From: Hippopus hippopus | Lineage: Eukaryota > Mollusca > Bivalvia > Cardiida > Cardiidae | DNA: 64,000 bases | Direction of reading: 5' to 3' | Assembly: GCA_946811185.2 (NCBI GenBank) | Contig: OX328096.1 | Span: 37,770,011 to 37,834,010 of the forward strand | Shown here: piece by piece, positions 29,263-40,899 of the stretch | Layout of the letters: each line of letters opens with the position of its first letter | Numbering within the stretch: position 1 is the stretch's first letter | The notes under the pieces: generated by a model | Told to the model about the DNA's origin: nothing | The model's database searches: none | What the model saw: only the letters and a program-made list of their open reading frames with translations | Position numbers and translations under genes: made by a program

Positions 29263-31944
29263 ACTAAAATACCCATTAATACCACTCCTATTATTTTTTA
29301 CATACCACTACTTAGAAGAACAAATGATAGATGAGAAATATTTATCACATAACTACCCTTATTTTCAGTGTAGCGTTAGTACAGCCATTGCGAATTTTCT
29401 TATCTTACACACGTATGGTGTAAGCAATGAACGACCTACTCGGTGAAAGATTTGTAATCATATTACTCATTTCTGAAACGTTGGTGACCTATTTGTCTGT
29501 GAAATTAACTGTCAAAAGTTGGTGATCGTGAAAAAACTACGAATTTCATCATCTTTAGATAGAAAACAAAAGCAAATATATTCAAGTTTGTTTTGAACAA
29601 GACTTTTTTCTCGTGATGGACACACCTGTGACAGAAGTGGTTAGGCTTCATGTAAATTTCAATATGTACGTGTGTGCCTATGTTTATACATGTATGTAAC
29701 ACATCATGAATAATAATTGTTGAAATACTGTTATGTGATTAAAAGAGTCTGCTTTTCGTTGGCTTTTGAGGTAAACTTTTATTTAACTCGTCGTCAAAAC
29801 AAGTCATTAAGCTCACCAGCGGCTGGCTTAATAACATTTTTTCTAGACTAGTTTATAACATTTTATCTCAAATGCCAACTCGTGTCAGGTCCTATTACTC
29901 TGTTATTAATATAAATGTCTTTTTTTGAATGATAACGGGAACAACGTGGGAGAAAAAGTAAAAGAAAAGTATAAGGAAAGAATTCATTTACGTTCCAAAC
30001 ACAAGTAACTTTATTGTGACAAATTTTTCTCTTCCAAACCTATTTTATAAGACAGTGTGCCTAACTGCATTACTACCGAACTTGCACGACCCCCTCCACA
30101 TATGTCAGTATTTTTCAAAGATTTCATCTGTAATCTGACAAAAAGGGGGTTTCATGCATCTTCGTGACGCATGATACCAAGCCAATCATTTCAAAATTAT
30201 GGTTCTATAAAATCCACTTGGTTTAGCTACCGAGGTAAACTAGTTCTTTGATATGCAGAAAATTGACTAATTGAAAGAAGTTGCGACCTAGGTCAGTCTG
30301 CGCAGAGTCGATTCTTTTTGCCGATGTACTAAGCCCCGTTTTCGCAAATCATGGCTCATTTCTGACTTGGAATTGAAAAAATTCATTACTGTCATTGTGT
30401 TCTGTGGTAATTTATCTTTGATCTGGTATATAAGACGGTATGTATGCATAAATATTTATTGTTATAACGGTCTGTGTTTTTTTCTCATCCAATTGTGACA
30501 TACAAATTTTAAAACCACATTGAAATTACTAAACAACTCTGGTTGGTCAATGAAACTTTTGACTATGACTTAAAGACTTTGAAATAACAGCGAGATGCCA
30601 AATAGTGTACTGACCAATCGAATTCGTTCATGATATCGTGGCTACGAGTTAATAACTCATGGATACAAGATAGTTATCCAATGAAAAAGAGAGCCTCATA
30701 CACCTAGTGTTTCATTTGTATGACCCTTTACCAAATGGCAAAGTTTTAGACTCGTGCAAATTGAAAGCATTTGCAGACGACAAATTACAATTTGGTTCAA
30801 ATTACTTGATTTTTCCATGAAAGGTCAGAAAACATTGAGAAAATGAGAAAGTGTTGGTTACCAGCATTTCATTTTCTCCTTTTCCAACAATATTTCAAAA
30901 ACCTTCCACCTCAGGGTCGTTAAATCTCGGAACGGTGGAGTAATGAGATAATCTTCCAGTGGCCATGAAATTTTACGTGCGTGCAAATAGACTGATATGT
31001 CATGATCACAAGATATCAATGCGTGACCACGAGATAACTAATTATTTACCTAATGATGTTTTTTAGATTGGCCAATTTTTTATCGTTTGCAGACGGCAAA
31101 TTCAGTGTTGCTCGAAAGAATAGCCATAAACTATTAAGTTCTTACAAAGAGATTGAACAGTCGTGTTCACAAGACAACGCCAGGATTTGCCTCTGAAGGG
31201 ACATAAATCATTGTGGGGAAAGCTAGTTACCAGCATTTTCTCCATTTCCCCACAAGGGTTTCATATGCCCTCTTTTTCAGGGTCATGATAACACGTGATT
31301 GTTCGGAAAGGGTTTAGAAATCTATATCCCATAACCTTCAAGCTATTTTTCGTGTTTACGTGATAACAAAATATGAAGACTTTACAAAATAGACAACATT
31401 TACAGGCGGCAAATTTAGTAAGGCTCAAATTATGTGATTATTTTTATGGTTAAAAGAAAACTTTGTGAGACTAAAAGAAAATGCTGACTACCCTTTTCCC
31501 CCTTTTCCAGAATTTTTGAAAAGCCTGTTTGTCATCGGGTTAGTGAAACGCGGTTTTTTTTATCAGGAGTTAAGACCTGCCACTAGCTACTGCAAGAAGA
31601 AAAAAAAACCTTGGAGGAAAGGAACGTGTCATTACTTTACAATACAGAAAACGTTGTGAAATACAGCTGTCTTTGAAAGAGTAGAAACAATGAAAGATTG
31701 CTTGATACCTGTATTTTCTCCTTTAAGCACTATTTTTGAAGGACTTCTTTCTCGGAGTCGTAAAAATGAGAGTCTTTTTAGTCAAGGGTTTTTGCAAGCA
31801 ATGTATATAGATAGAAGGGTAATCATGTCGTACTGAAATAAAGATTTCTTACCTATTTATATACATTAACAGGTGGTTATAAGGTTTATTATATACAGTT
31901 CAGCATTGCTATTGGAAAAGGAGATTAATATATCTCCTTGATAT
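29263..31944. other. no gene recognised; equivalent of 8553-11237
   Basis: It contains a GAGCCATGCTCTG-family MITE at about 30134-30358 and TTAA-type MITE fragments at about 30727-30940, 31078-31310 and 31400-31570. Confidence 0.55.
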
Positions 31945-32195
31945 TACGAAAGCCTACAGGGGTCAAAATCTTCAAAAACATGTAATGACGTATTTTTTAA
32001 AACACGTAATAACGCAAAAAAAAATGTGGCGCTAACGCGAAAAAATCTCGTAATAACGTGTTTTAAAACACGTAATAACGCGTTTCAAAGTCGTAATAAC
32101 GCGAATCGAAACTATGATTGGCAGTAGCGTTTTACTGTTTTCGTTATGATTGAGTTCCCTGACATCCAGTCAAATCTCCCGAACGAGATTTGTGT

Positions 32196-32404
32196 GTTTT
32201 GATGGTTCATTACGCCGCTTTCAATTATATTTAAAATCATATCAGAGCTTTAATTCTGTTATTCCTGATCTTCCCAGGATTCATCAGCAAAAGTCTGCAG
32301 CTTCACTGTACCCTGCTATCAGATGTGGCTAGCGCCGGCAGCGGAGATCGAACCAGGTTTTCTCATTACCTGTTAATAATCCTGACCACTAGGCCACGGA
32401 AGAT
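32196..32404 (-). mobile_element. tRNA-derived SINE, copy 2
   Basis: The same A box (TGGCCTAGTGGTCAGGAT) and B box (GGTTCGATCTC) as at 11495-11693, nested in the CGCGTTATTACG element. Confidence 0.75.
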
Positions 32405-33087
32405 TTCCTTGTGAAAGACACATTATAAAACAAACAGTGCAACTTCCGTGATGTCTGAGTGTTATTTGTTTGTTTCGATTCTACTCCGTTTTCACTAGTG
32501 TTTAAATAACTGAAAATGCATTACTTCAGGTTGATTTTCCCGTAATGAATACCGACTCGATGAACATCTTGTCGAGATCTCTCCGACCTCGATAGGTCAG
32601 TTTGTAACATACAGGGCTTAAAACCCGGAGGTCGATGGTGGCTCGATTCAACAGCTCAGCCGAATTCTTTTCGGAGATTGGTGATCGTCATTAACTCATT
32701 ATGAAAGGTTTCATTCCTCTTTCACCGCTTATCATCTTTCGAAGATGTTGATGTAGGATAGCAGCCAATTGCTTGGAAATAGTGTTGTGCGAATGACTGA
32801 TAATTATTAGCGAGTTAAATTTGTAAAAGAAAACCCAGCAAAGTATGAATAATTGCACTCTCGCCGCTAAATAACTGAAATAATGTTAGAAAGGATGTGA
32901 AACACCAATTAAACATTTTTAACAATCTTATCAAGATGGAGGAAATTGACAGTGAAAATTTCACTGTCATTGCTGGAATCCATTTTCGATCTTTGCTGTC
33001 ATCGCTAGCCTTGTCTGACAGTTGTAAGGAAAAGTAAAGCTGCAGACCTAATACTAGTGAATCCGAGAAAGATCATGAATAAAGAAA

Positions 33088-33352
33088 TGAGCCGTGCTCT
33101 GTGAAAAGGGGGCTTAATGCATCTGCGAAAAGTATCGACCCAGGTCAGCCTGCGCCGTCCGCGCAGGGTGATCTGGGCCGAAACTTTTCGCTATTGGTCA
33201 ATTTTCTGTTTGTAAAAGGACCAGTCTACCTCATGATTAAGTCGATTATTTAGAAAAGTGGCTCTCATGGATCCATCATTAAGTGATGACTTGGGCTGGT
33301 ATCATGTATCACGGAGATGCATTAAGCCCCCTTTTGCCAGAGCGTGGCTCAA
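33088..33352. repeat. GAGCCATGCTCTG-family MITE, full length, copy 2
   Basis: From TGAGCCGTGCTCTGTG to CCAGAGCGTGGCTCAA. It is equivalent to 12374-12637, with several substitutions in the central stem. Confidence 0.8.
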
Positions 33353-33826
33353 TTTTAATCATTGCTGTGATTTGACTGAAATACGGCTAAAACCAGCAAA
33401 AACACAACCAACACAGTCAAATTCTAATTGAGAAATTGAGTGCATGTCAATGAACATATTGCACATACTTTTAGACTGTTCTCATGTAAATTTGTTAAAG
33501 TAAAAAAAAAAGTTACTGCGATTTTTCGACTCGCGTTACTACGACTTTTAAACGCGTAATTACGTGTTTTATTAAGAGATTTTTCGCGTTAGTGCGACTT
33601 TTTTTTCTGCGTTATGTAACGTGTTTCCAATTCACGTTATAATGAGATTTTTTGCGTTACTACGACTTTTAAACGCGTTATTACGCGTTTTTAAAAACGT
33701 TATTACGAGATTTTTGCGTTAGTGCGACTTTTTTCGCGTTATTACGTGTTTTAAGTTCACTTATTACGTGTTTTTTAAAAATGATTTACCTTCATTTTGA
33801 CCCTTGTAGGCTTTCGTATTTATATT

Positions 33827-34043
33827 AGGCAAGTCGTCACACAATTATGGATCTAAAAAAAACTATTTTGCCTAACAACCGATTGGATCATGAGATACTC
33901 CTAGTATGGTCCTTGGACATGCAGAAAATTTACAAATGGCAAAAACTTTCGCTAATGTCAGCCTGCGCGGACTGCGCAAACTAACAAGGGTCTATACCTT
34001 TTGCAAATGCATCAAATCCCCCTATCACAAAGCATGGCTCATA
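33827..34043. repeat. GAGCCATGCTCTG-family MITE, partial, copy 2
   Basis: Equivalent to 13113-13332, left-truncated. Confidence 0.7.
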
Positions 34044-34059
34044 AACAGACAATTGTAAA

Positions 34060-35455
34060 TACGAGGGTTGTCCCAAAATTCCGTGACAAGTTCATTAACA
34101 AAAGAAAATGAAACGCTACAAATGCAATTGTCGGATATGTTTTCAATACATATGATCAAAACATGTATATAAAAAATCACATAAAAATCGTCAGAAATAA
34201 GAAAATTATAGCATAAATACCACGACAAGTACCAACACTGCGGCGCACGTCAAGCGTTAATAACGACGTCAGTGTTAAGTTTAAGAGCCTTTGTAAAAGT
34301 ATTCTCCGAGGAATTCCACGCATTTGCCATGTCTTGTCAAAAACTGTCTTAAATCAAATTTCTTTCAGACCTCTGTTAAAAGCAAATATAGCAGACATCA
34401 GCTCATTGCTGGAATCGAACTTGCGACTTCCTAAATCCTGCTTAAGCTGTGGAAAGCAGGCAAAGTTGTAAATCCGAGTAGAAATCATTGCCTTCTTGGA
34501 CGGAGGAGTTTCAGGTGTCTTCCATATACTGGACTGTCCCTTTCCTTCGGGTTTGAAGTAGTTTAACCACCTCTAATCTGCTATAAAAAGAGGATCCAAC
34601 AGAGGGTCGTCTGCTTCAGCTCGAGCAAGTAACTCCATCGATCTGTGAACCTTCTCTGTTTGTTTTTATCAGATAGTAAACGTGGAACCCATCCCACGCA
34701 GAATCATGACACGTTCACTTGTCCTTAAGTATTCTGTGCACAGAAAACCTTGAAATGGCGGTTGACGACGATATCTGTGACTGTTAGTCTCCGATCTGCG
34801 AAAATGCATCTCTTCACCAAATCCCATGACTCTTCATCTAAAGAAATCGGCCCACCAATTCGTCCTTTCTCCTCTTCCTAGCGTCCACCTGCCCTTAAAT
34901 CTGTTTTACTGCCTTGGCACTTGTAGGCCAGTGCTCGAAAAGTGTTTTTAAACTTTTCAGTACGCCAAAATAAATTTTGTTCTATAGTCTAGTCAATTGT
35001 CATTCTAAGATCGGCACAAAAGCTGTTCGCTGCGCCGCCTGATCTTCTGACGTCGTCATTTCAAATTTCCTAATTCCTACTGATCTTTTTCGTTTGTTTG
35101 TATACCGTCTTTTGTTTACTCGATTACATTCAAATTTTCTGTGATGAAATCAAAGTTTCAGAAAAAAATGTCCATGTAATATGAAGCAGAAATAATATCA
35201 GATATTGAAAATATTCGTGCATGATTAGAGTTCATACAAAAACGTTTATGGAGAAAATTGCGTGCGCCGGGAAATGGCACCGTCTTATCAATTTTGTGAA
35301 TTGAAAATAAAAATATAGCTAATATTTCATTGGAGACTTAATAAAAGTGAAATACTGTAACATTTTCATGGATAAAATGTGTGAAAATGAATGTCCTGAC
35401 GCTAAAAATAGTTCGTTCATAAAATTTGTCACGGAGTTTTGGGACAACCCTCGTA
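34060..35455 (-). mobile_element. decayed mariner-type transposon, copy 2
   Basis: The same 30-bp termini with TA edges as 13346-14741. The internal transposase remnant on the - strand carries the same interruptions, so it was dead before the duplication. Confidence 0.75.
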
Positions 35456-35581
35456 TGTTGTATTTACGTAAAGATTTTTTACCGATCCATGTACATGAAC
35501 AGGTGGTTACAAGTGTATCATACTTATTAGTTCATCCTGGATGCTTTTAAATACTGAATGTTTTGATGTTAAAGAAACATC

Positions 35582-36661
35582 ATGTTCTTCAATGGGCAGA
35601 AGATAAAGGTGACTCTGGCAATTTCTGTCTTTGTGTTTGTGATATTTATTGTTCGTTACCACATCTATTATCATCTGTCAAATAAACCCAGTCTGGCTCG
35701 AATGATACTAATGGAACCAGTCTACAAAAATAGATCTGGAGTGGAGACGTTCATCTTTTCAGAAAAGACACTCAACGAGACGCTGCTTGGAATTCGAAAT
35801 AGAAACTGCTATGCACTGAATCGATTCAAGGATGCTGAAAGAAGACGGTCATATTGCAACAACCTTCAGCAGTGTAACTTTGCCAGATCAGAGGTTTCAG
35901 GTTTGCCAGAAGGCTGTCAACGACGTTTACCAAAGTGTATAATTATCGGAGTCGCAAAATCAGGAACCAAGGAGCTGATCAACTTCCTCTCTATGCACCC
36001 GAACATTGTAATTAGAACTTATCCATATTACATGGTATCATTCTACAGTAAGAAATGGAAAGAAGGAACCAAATGGCACAGAAAACAGATGCCATTTAGT
36101 TTTATGGACCAAATTACTTTGTATAAAGCGAACTACTTCTATAAACAGGAAGTACCAGAGAGGATGAAAATGTCAGATCCCGATCTTAAATTGATTCTAA
36201 TTGTGAGAAATCCTGTTGACAGAGTTATCTCATATTATACGTTTCACAATCCCGAAAAACCTTTGAGCGACCTCTTAAAATATGCAAGCGAAAAAAAATT
36301 ACAGCACTGGTACTATGATAGGCCTTTCGAGCAATATTTACGATACTTCAGTCGGGCTCAAATCCACGTCATTGACTCTGAAAAGTTTCAAAAGGATCCA
36401 CAAAATGTTTTATCTGAAGTCGAGACATTTTTAGGCCTACCACATATTATAGAGAAAACGGATTTTGTCTTTAATAAAGACAAGGGTTTCTTCTGCCTTC
36501 GCGATGTGAGCAACAACTTCAGTTCTTGTTTTGGAGACAACAGAGGGAGAAAGAAAATACAAGATGATGCAAAGTTCGTGAAACCTCTTCTTCATCCGTT
36601 CTTCAAACCACACAATGAACGTTTCTCTAATCTGACAGGTCTTAAATTTAACTGGTTTTAA
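35582..36661 (+). CDS. heparan-sulfate 3-O-sulfotransferase-like, type II membrane protein, copy 2
   Basis: An intact 359-codon paralogue of the gene at 14868, with the same signal anchor (10-24), PAPS loop (117-131), 3'-phosphate motif (203-217) and C-terminal Cys pair. It differs at 22 residues, and 11 of these fall between residues 134 and 168, directly after the PAPS loop and in the segment that lines the sugar-binding cleft in HS3ST enzymes. There SYPGYLLPFYSKRWEEG in copy 1 becomes TYPYYMVSFYSKKWKEG, and four acidic or Arg positions become Lys. The position of the HS3ST catalytic Glu is Met here. Both copies keep full frames, so both are probably expressed; altered specificity is an inference. 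Confidence 0.85.
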   Translation: MFFNGQKIKVTLAISVFVFVIFIVRYHIYYHLSNKPSLARMILMEPVYKNRSGVETFIFSEKTLNETLLGIRNRNCYALNRFKDAERRRSYCNNLQQCNFARSEVSGLPEGCQRRLPKCIIIGVAKSGTKELINFLSMHPNIVIRTYPYYMVSFYSKKWKEGTKWHRKQMPFSFMDQITLYKANYFYKQEVPERMKMSDPDLKLILIVRNPVDRVISYYTFHNPEKPLSDLLKYASEKKLQHWYYDRPFEQYLRYFSRAQIHVIDSEKFQKDPQNVLSEVETFLGLPHIIEKTDFVFNKDKGFFCLRDVSNNFSSCFGDNRGRKKIQDDAKFVKPLLHPFFKPHNERFSNLTGLKFNWF

Positions 36662-36840
36662 AAATGCTGGTCACAGATTATCTCTTGTGTTTTTCTAGGA
36701 GAGAAACTTATTGTAATATAATGATGGGGTGTCTATAATGAGTTAAAAACATTGTTAAAAGCGGTTATTTCTGACCAAACATTGATTGCATATGCTTCTT
36801 CAGGAATCTTATTAGAATTAAACCCTGAATTTATTCATTT

Positions 36841-37083
36841 GAATCATGCTCTGTGAAAAGGGGTTAATGCATCTCCAAAATGTATAGCAACCCGAGCAAA
36901 CTGACCTGGGTCGCAACTTTTTGCTATTGGTCAATTTTCAGCATGTCAAAGGACAAGCGTACCACATGATTCAGTCGATCGTTATACAAATTAGATTTTA
37001 TGGATCGATAATAATACGATGACTTGCTTGGTATCATGCGTCACGGAAATGTGTCAAACCCCTTTCGCCAGAGCATGGCTTAT
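36841..37083. repeat. GAGCCATGCTCTG-family MITE, copy 2
   Basis: Equivalent to 16127-16369, from GAATCATGCTCTGTG to CCAGAGCATGGCTTATG. Confidence 0.75.
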
Positions 37084-38196
37084 GTATGAGATACAGTTTG
37101 AGACACACTACTACCAAGTAAAAGAGACGAAAAATATCTTTTTGAAATGATATGAAAAATTTTGATGAAAACGAAGCAGTTGCTTCCTACAGCCTTTTGC
37201 TCTATTTCCCACAATATTTTTGAAAATTGTGTGCAGCGTTTTGGTACACAAAGTAGATAATAAATGGTATTTGGCTTAGACCTTTGAAGAAAAATGGCAC
37301 GGGAATCTTAAGAATTTGACTTTTTACAGATTTTCCTACAGTTTTGCACTACTTTCCTCACAGATAGATCCCATGTCGAGCCAGTGGGTACTGATATTCA
37401 GAGATTCGTTTCCAGAACGATACCTTACAGGGTTTTCTGGGAGTGATCATTACGATGCTGCCCGGTAATCTTGCACAACTAAGCAATAGACTGTTTATTT
37501 ATGACACTCAGAGGAATTTCAAGATCCTCAAACCTATTTATTTGTTTAGAAAAGTATCTCATCTACACAATGACACAAGCATGTTATAAAAAGATTCCTC
37601 AAACAACACAAACATTCAAGAAGTTTACACTTACCCTGAGGTTTCATCCGGCACACAACTATCCGGTGATCTTGCGCACCTATATAAAATGACGTCATTG
37701 CATAGAATTCTAAGTATTTGTGGCTCATACATAGCCTTGGTCGAGGCGAAAATAATTTCTTAATTACTCCGTATCACGTTCTCTCAATCGCCATCTTTGG
37801 CCGAGCTTACCTGTTTATCGTTTTCGTGATTATTACCGCCTGGGGACATTCGAGGGTCTCCCCATGATCGTGCATTGCGCAGATAATCTAATTATAGGTT
37901 AGTTTATCGCGTGACGTCACAATATTGAAAACGATGGATTCGCGCATTTTTATACCAATTCAAATACAACGGGGGTGATTTTATGTACAAGTGACTTTAC
38001 CGAACCGGTATGTTCTATCGAAAATACATTGTGATCCTCAACAACCCTTATCATTGTTATACTATCTTCTAAAGTCATTGTAAATAACGCGTTTAAATTT
38101 TTTTAAGTCAATATTTTCAAACATAACTCACAAACAAGAAGCTATCAAACCGAAGTTATTGGAATTTCGGTATCTATCTTTAGTCATTTACGTTGC

Positions 38197-38270
38197 AAAA
38201 CCGATTGCAGCGACATGTACTGTACCCCACTGTTGGATGGAATAAAGTAGATGTCGCTGCGATCGGTTTT
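38197..38270. repeat. 74-nt near-perfect foldback hairpin, copy 2
   Basis: The arms are as in 17483-17556. The loop reads CCCCAC where copy 1 has CCTCAC. Confidence 0.7.
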
Positions 38271-38822
38271 TTAATGTCCCCGGGCCGTCATTTTTGACAA
38301 CGTAACGTCCGAATGATAGAAAAGGAAAACAAAGGACGGACTGGAACCAAGGCTATTCATACAAAGAAAAGTTGTAGAAGAGAATTAGCTATGCTTGATC
38401 TGGGCCTTTGATTCAGAACTTTAACAGAATGGCGGTAAAAAGGAAATGAATCTGTCGTCAGATAAAGATCGCGTGTAAATAAAGAAAACAATGTTAAAGA
38501 TATTTTTAATATCATTTTTAATATCTTTTAAAGTTGTGAAATATGCGTTTAATTGATTTGTTTTTGTGATGAGACACGCATTACTCGTTTGGTTGATTAT
38601 TGAAATGTTACAGCCGGCCCCATCGGAAATTGGGTCATAGGGCAGTGTTTATGAATAATATGTCAGGATGATGTCATAGACAATTTATAGACACTATCAG
38701 GTATAAATTTTAGCACTTTCCTAAGGTTTCGCTCTTATTCCAAATTCTGTGTTCTCAGAAACACTGTAGAAACGGGTAGAATTAAACAAACAAACTTGCG
38801 GAACAGGAATCTACAGAAGTGC

Positions 38823-38873
38823 GCAAGATTACCGGATGTGCAAGATTACCGGACACGCAAGATTACCGGACAC
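38823..38873 (+). repeat. three tandem 17-bp units, copy 2
   Basis: The same three GCAAGATTACCGG units as at 18109-18159. Confidence 0.9.
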
Positions 38874-38916
38874 GAAGGGTATGGAGAAATTAAAACATTT
38901 CTGATTTAGCTCTGTT

Positions 38917-39122
38917 AACCCTTAGGCTGCTAAGCGCGACTCAGTGACCTTTTGCGGACAGTGCAGATCAAGATCAGACTGCACAGAACGCGCAGTCTGA
39001 TCTTGGATCTACACTGTTCGAACAGAGATATTTTCCCCCAAAAATATACCTTTGGAGCAATATTTGGCTTTTTACTACTGGCTTGAAGTTTCATTTTGTT
39101 TGTTAAGTAGGATAAGGGTTAA
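38917..39122. repeat. TTAACCCTTAGGCTGC-family MITE, complete, copy 2
   Basis: It runs from GTTAACCCTTAGGCTGCTAA to GATAAGGGTTAAAG with an intact central stem, GATCAGACTGCAC paired with GCGCAGTCTGATC. It shows what copy 1 has lost. Confidence 0.75.
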
Positions 39123-40604
39123 AGAGCAAAGAACTACAAGGTCTTATTCCAATAGTATCTTTGTTCAAATGAACAATCTTAGTCTTCTTCTCAAGAGTTT
39201 TTATATATTTGAAAGTAAAAAAGCTTCTGACTGGCTAAACCAAAGCCATTCAGAAGTTGTATTACTTTCTAAATCTTGAATTGGACCAAGATTATAATTA
39301 AGAACAGTTGGTGAATACGAATCCAGATTATTTTCAAGAATACGTAGGCGGTATGAGTTCGTGGCTAGGAAAAGCATTACTATTGTTGAACATTCGTAAT
39401 TCTAATGCTTTTGTACTCTCTAGTGTGCTAGCTGCGAAAACAAAGTATTGCATGTCTCTATAGCTGACACCAAAGATCTAACAAAAAGATAGGGCAGAAA
39501 CTTTTTAAATGGATATATGCTGCTTTCCACATTTTCTTCAGTGGCATCAAGCACACAGCTCGTTTATTCGAAACCTTCGGACATTTTTTCGGCTTCGTCT
39601 TATCATGAAGTTTGCATAAAACAGATATACATGCCACTGGCTGCTAATGCACCTTTTAAAAATTCTGATCCAGCGAGGAATTTTAAACTCGTGCCTTCTG
39701 TATGACAAGTTTGGTGCGCCAATGGAATTTTGACAGACGCCTCTTGTTCACCTCGTGTGTATTTCTGAAACGGTATAACATTTTAGCGAACATACTTAGT
39801 CTGAGAAACGTTCAACAAACACAACAGTTTCAAATCGCAATTTGCGTCAGCTTGTAAGACAATCAGACACGGCTCACTTATTATACCCATCCGTCATTTA
39901 GTGTGATATACGTGGCAATATCGAACTTTTTTCTCAACATTTGTACTCCACGTCTTCACACTAGATAAATTCACTAATCGCGCAATCATTAATGACTTTA
40001 ATCAGACACCAAAAACGCCTTTAAGACTTTTTTTCATACGCAGAGGTAGGCATATTAATCATAAGAAAAAGAAGTGAAAAACTCTATTTTATAAGTATGG
40101 TATGCGCCTTCTTGCTTTAAGCTGCCATTAATTGATCATAAGAATTGTTCTCCATTTTATTATAATTCAGTTTTGAACAGTATAAAAGTAAGAAGTTCAA
40201 ATATCAATTGACAATATAAAAGGTTCTATATACTCAGTGAACAAGCTCCTCAATGTGCTGTGCCTTTAATTTATCTGTTTGGGTTTCTCAGAGTTATTCG
40301 TGTATTATCTGTTCCTAGGTAAGGCGGAACCTAAATTTTAAAGTCTCATACAAAAGACTGTTGAAAATTTAGGCTGGTCAACTTTGGGAATCAAACCCAC
40401 ATCCTAAATAGGCCCGAGATTTGTCGCTTACAAGTATGAGCTGTTCGAGCTGGTTACGAGATTTTCTTTCCGAATTTAAGACCACACGTATAGCAACTTG
40501 ACCCATCAGTATTTTGAAATTATATGTCGAAAATACACCTCTCATGGTTGTATATCTATGTAAAAACTATACAATGTATATGAGCCATGCACTGGCAAAA
40601 GGGG
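39123..40604. other. no gene recognised; equivalent of 18367-19894
   Basis: A 27-bp segment present near 18753-18780 is missing here at about 39501. No supported exon or repeat end was found. Confidence 0.4.
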
Positions 40605-40617
40605 GTTTAGATCTATT

Positions 40618-40848
40618 AACCCTTTCCCAAACGATAAATTTTAGACTCTTCCAAATTTAAAGAGTTTGCAGACGACAATTTTAAATTTGATAAAAATGGC
40701 AGAAAGTTCTCCAAAAGGGTAGAAAACACTATGGGAAAAGGAGAAATTGCTCGTTACGAGCAATTTCTCTTTTTCCCACAGTGTTTTCTAATGACTTGTA
40801 CTGCAGACACGTAAAAACCAGGGCTTGTTTGGGAAAGAGTTAAAACCT
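40618..40848. repeat. TTAA-type palindromic MITE, copy 2
   Basis: Equivalent to 19895-20125, with the GGAGAAATTGCTCG/CGAGCAATTTCTC stem intact. Confidence 0.8.
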
Positions 40849-40899
40849 AATGGGGAGGTAGATCTATTTAGATTTTTATAATCTTCCCAATCTTAAAAA

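Larger units (their letters stand above)
31945..33818. mobile_element. 1.87-kb inverted-repeat element with CGCGTTATTACG arrays, copy 2
   Basis: TACGAAAGCCTAC at 31945 and its complement ending at 33818, with the same subterminal arrays at 31975-32105 and 33510-33775. The left terminal block reads CAGGGGTCAAAAT here (CGGGGTCAAAAT in copy 1), and the right reads TTTTGACCC, so the two ends match better in this copy. Confidence 0.7.
37462..38873. mobile_element. possible 1.4-kb element with CCGGTAATCTTGC ends, copy 2
   Basis: The left word CCGGTAATCTTGC is here a perfect complement of the GCAAGATTACCGG units at 38823-38873. The interior matches 16748-18159, including both CRE palindromes and the hairpin. 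The boundaries remain tentative. Confidence 0.4.
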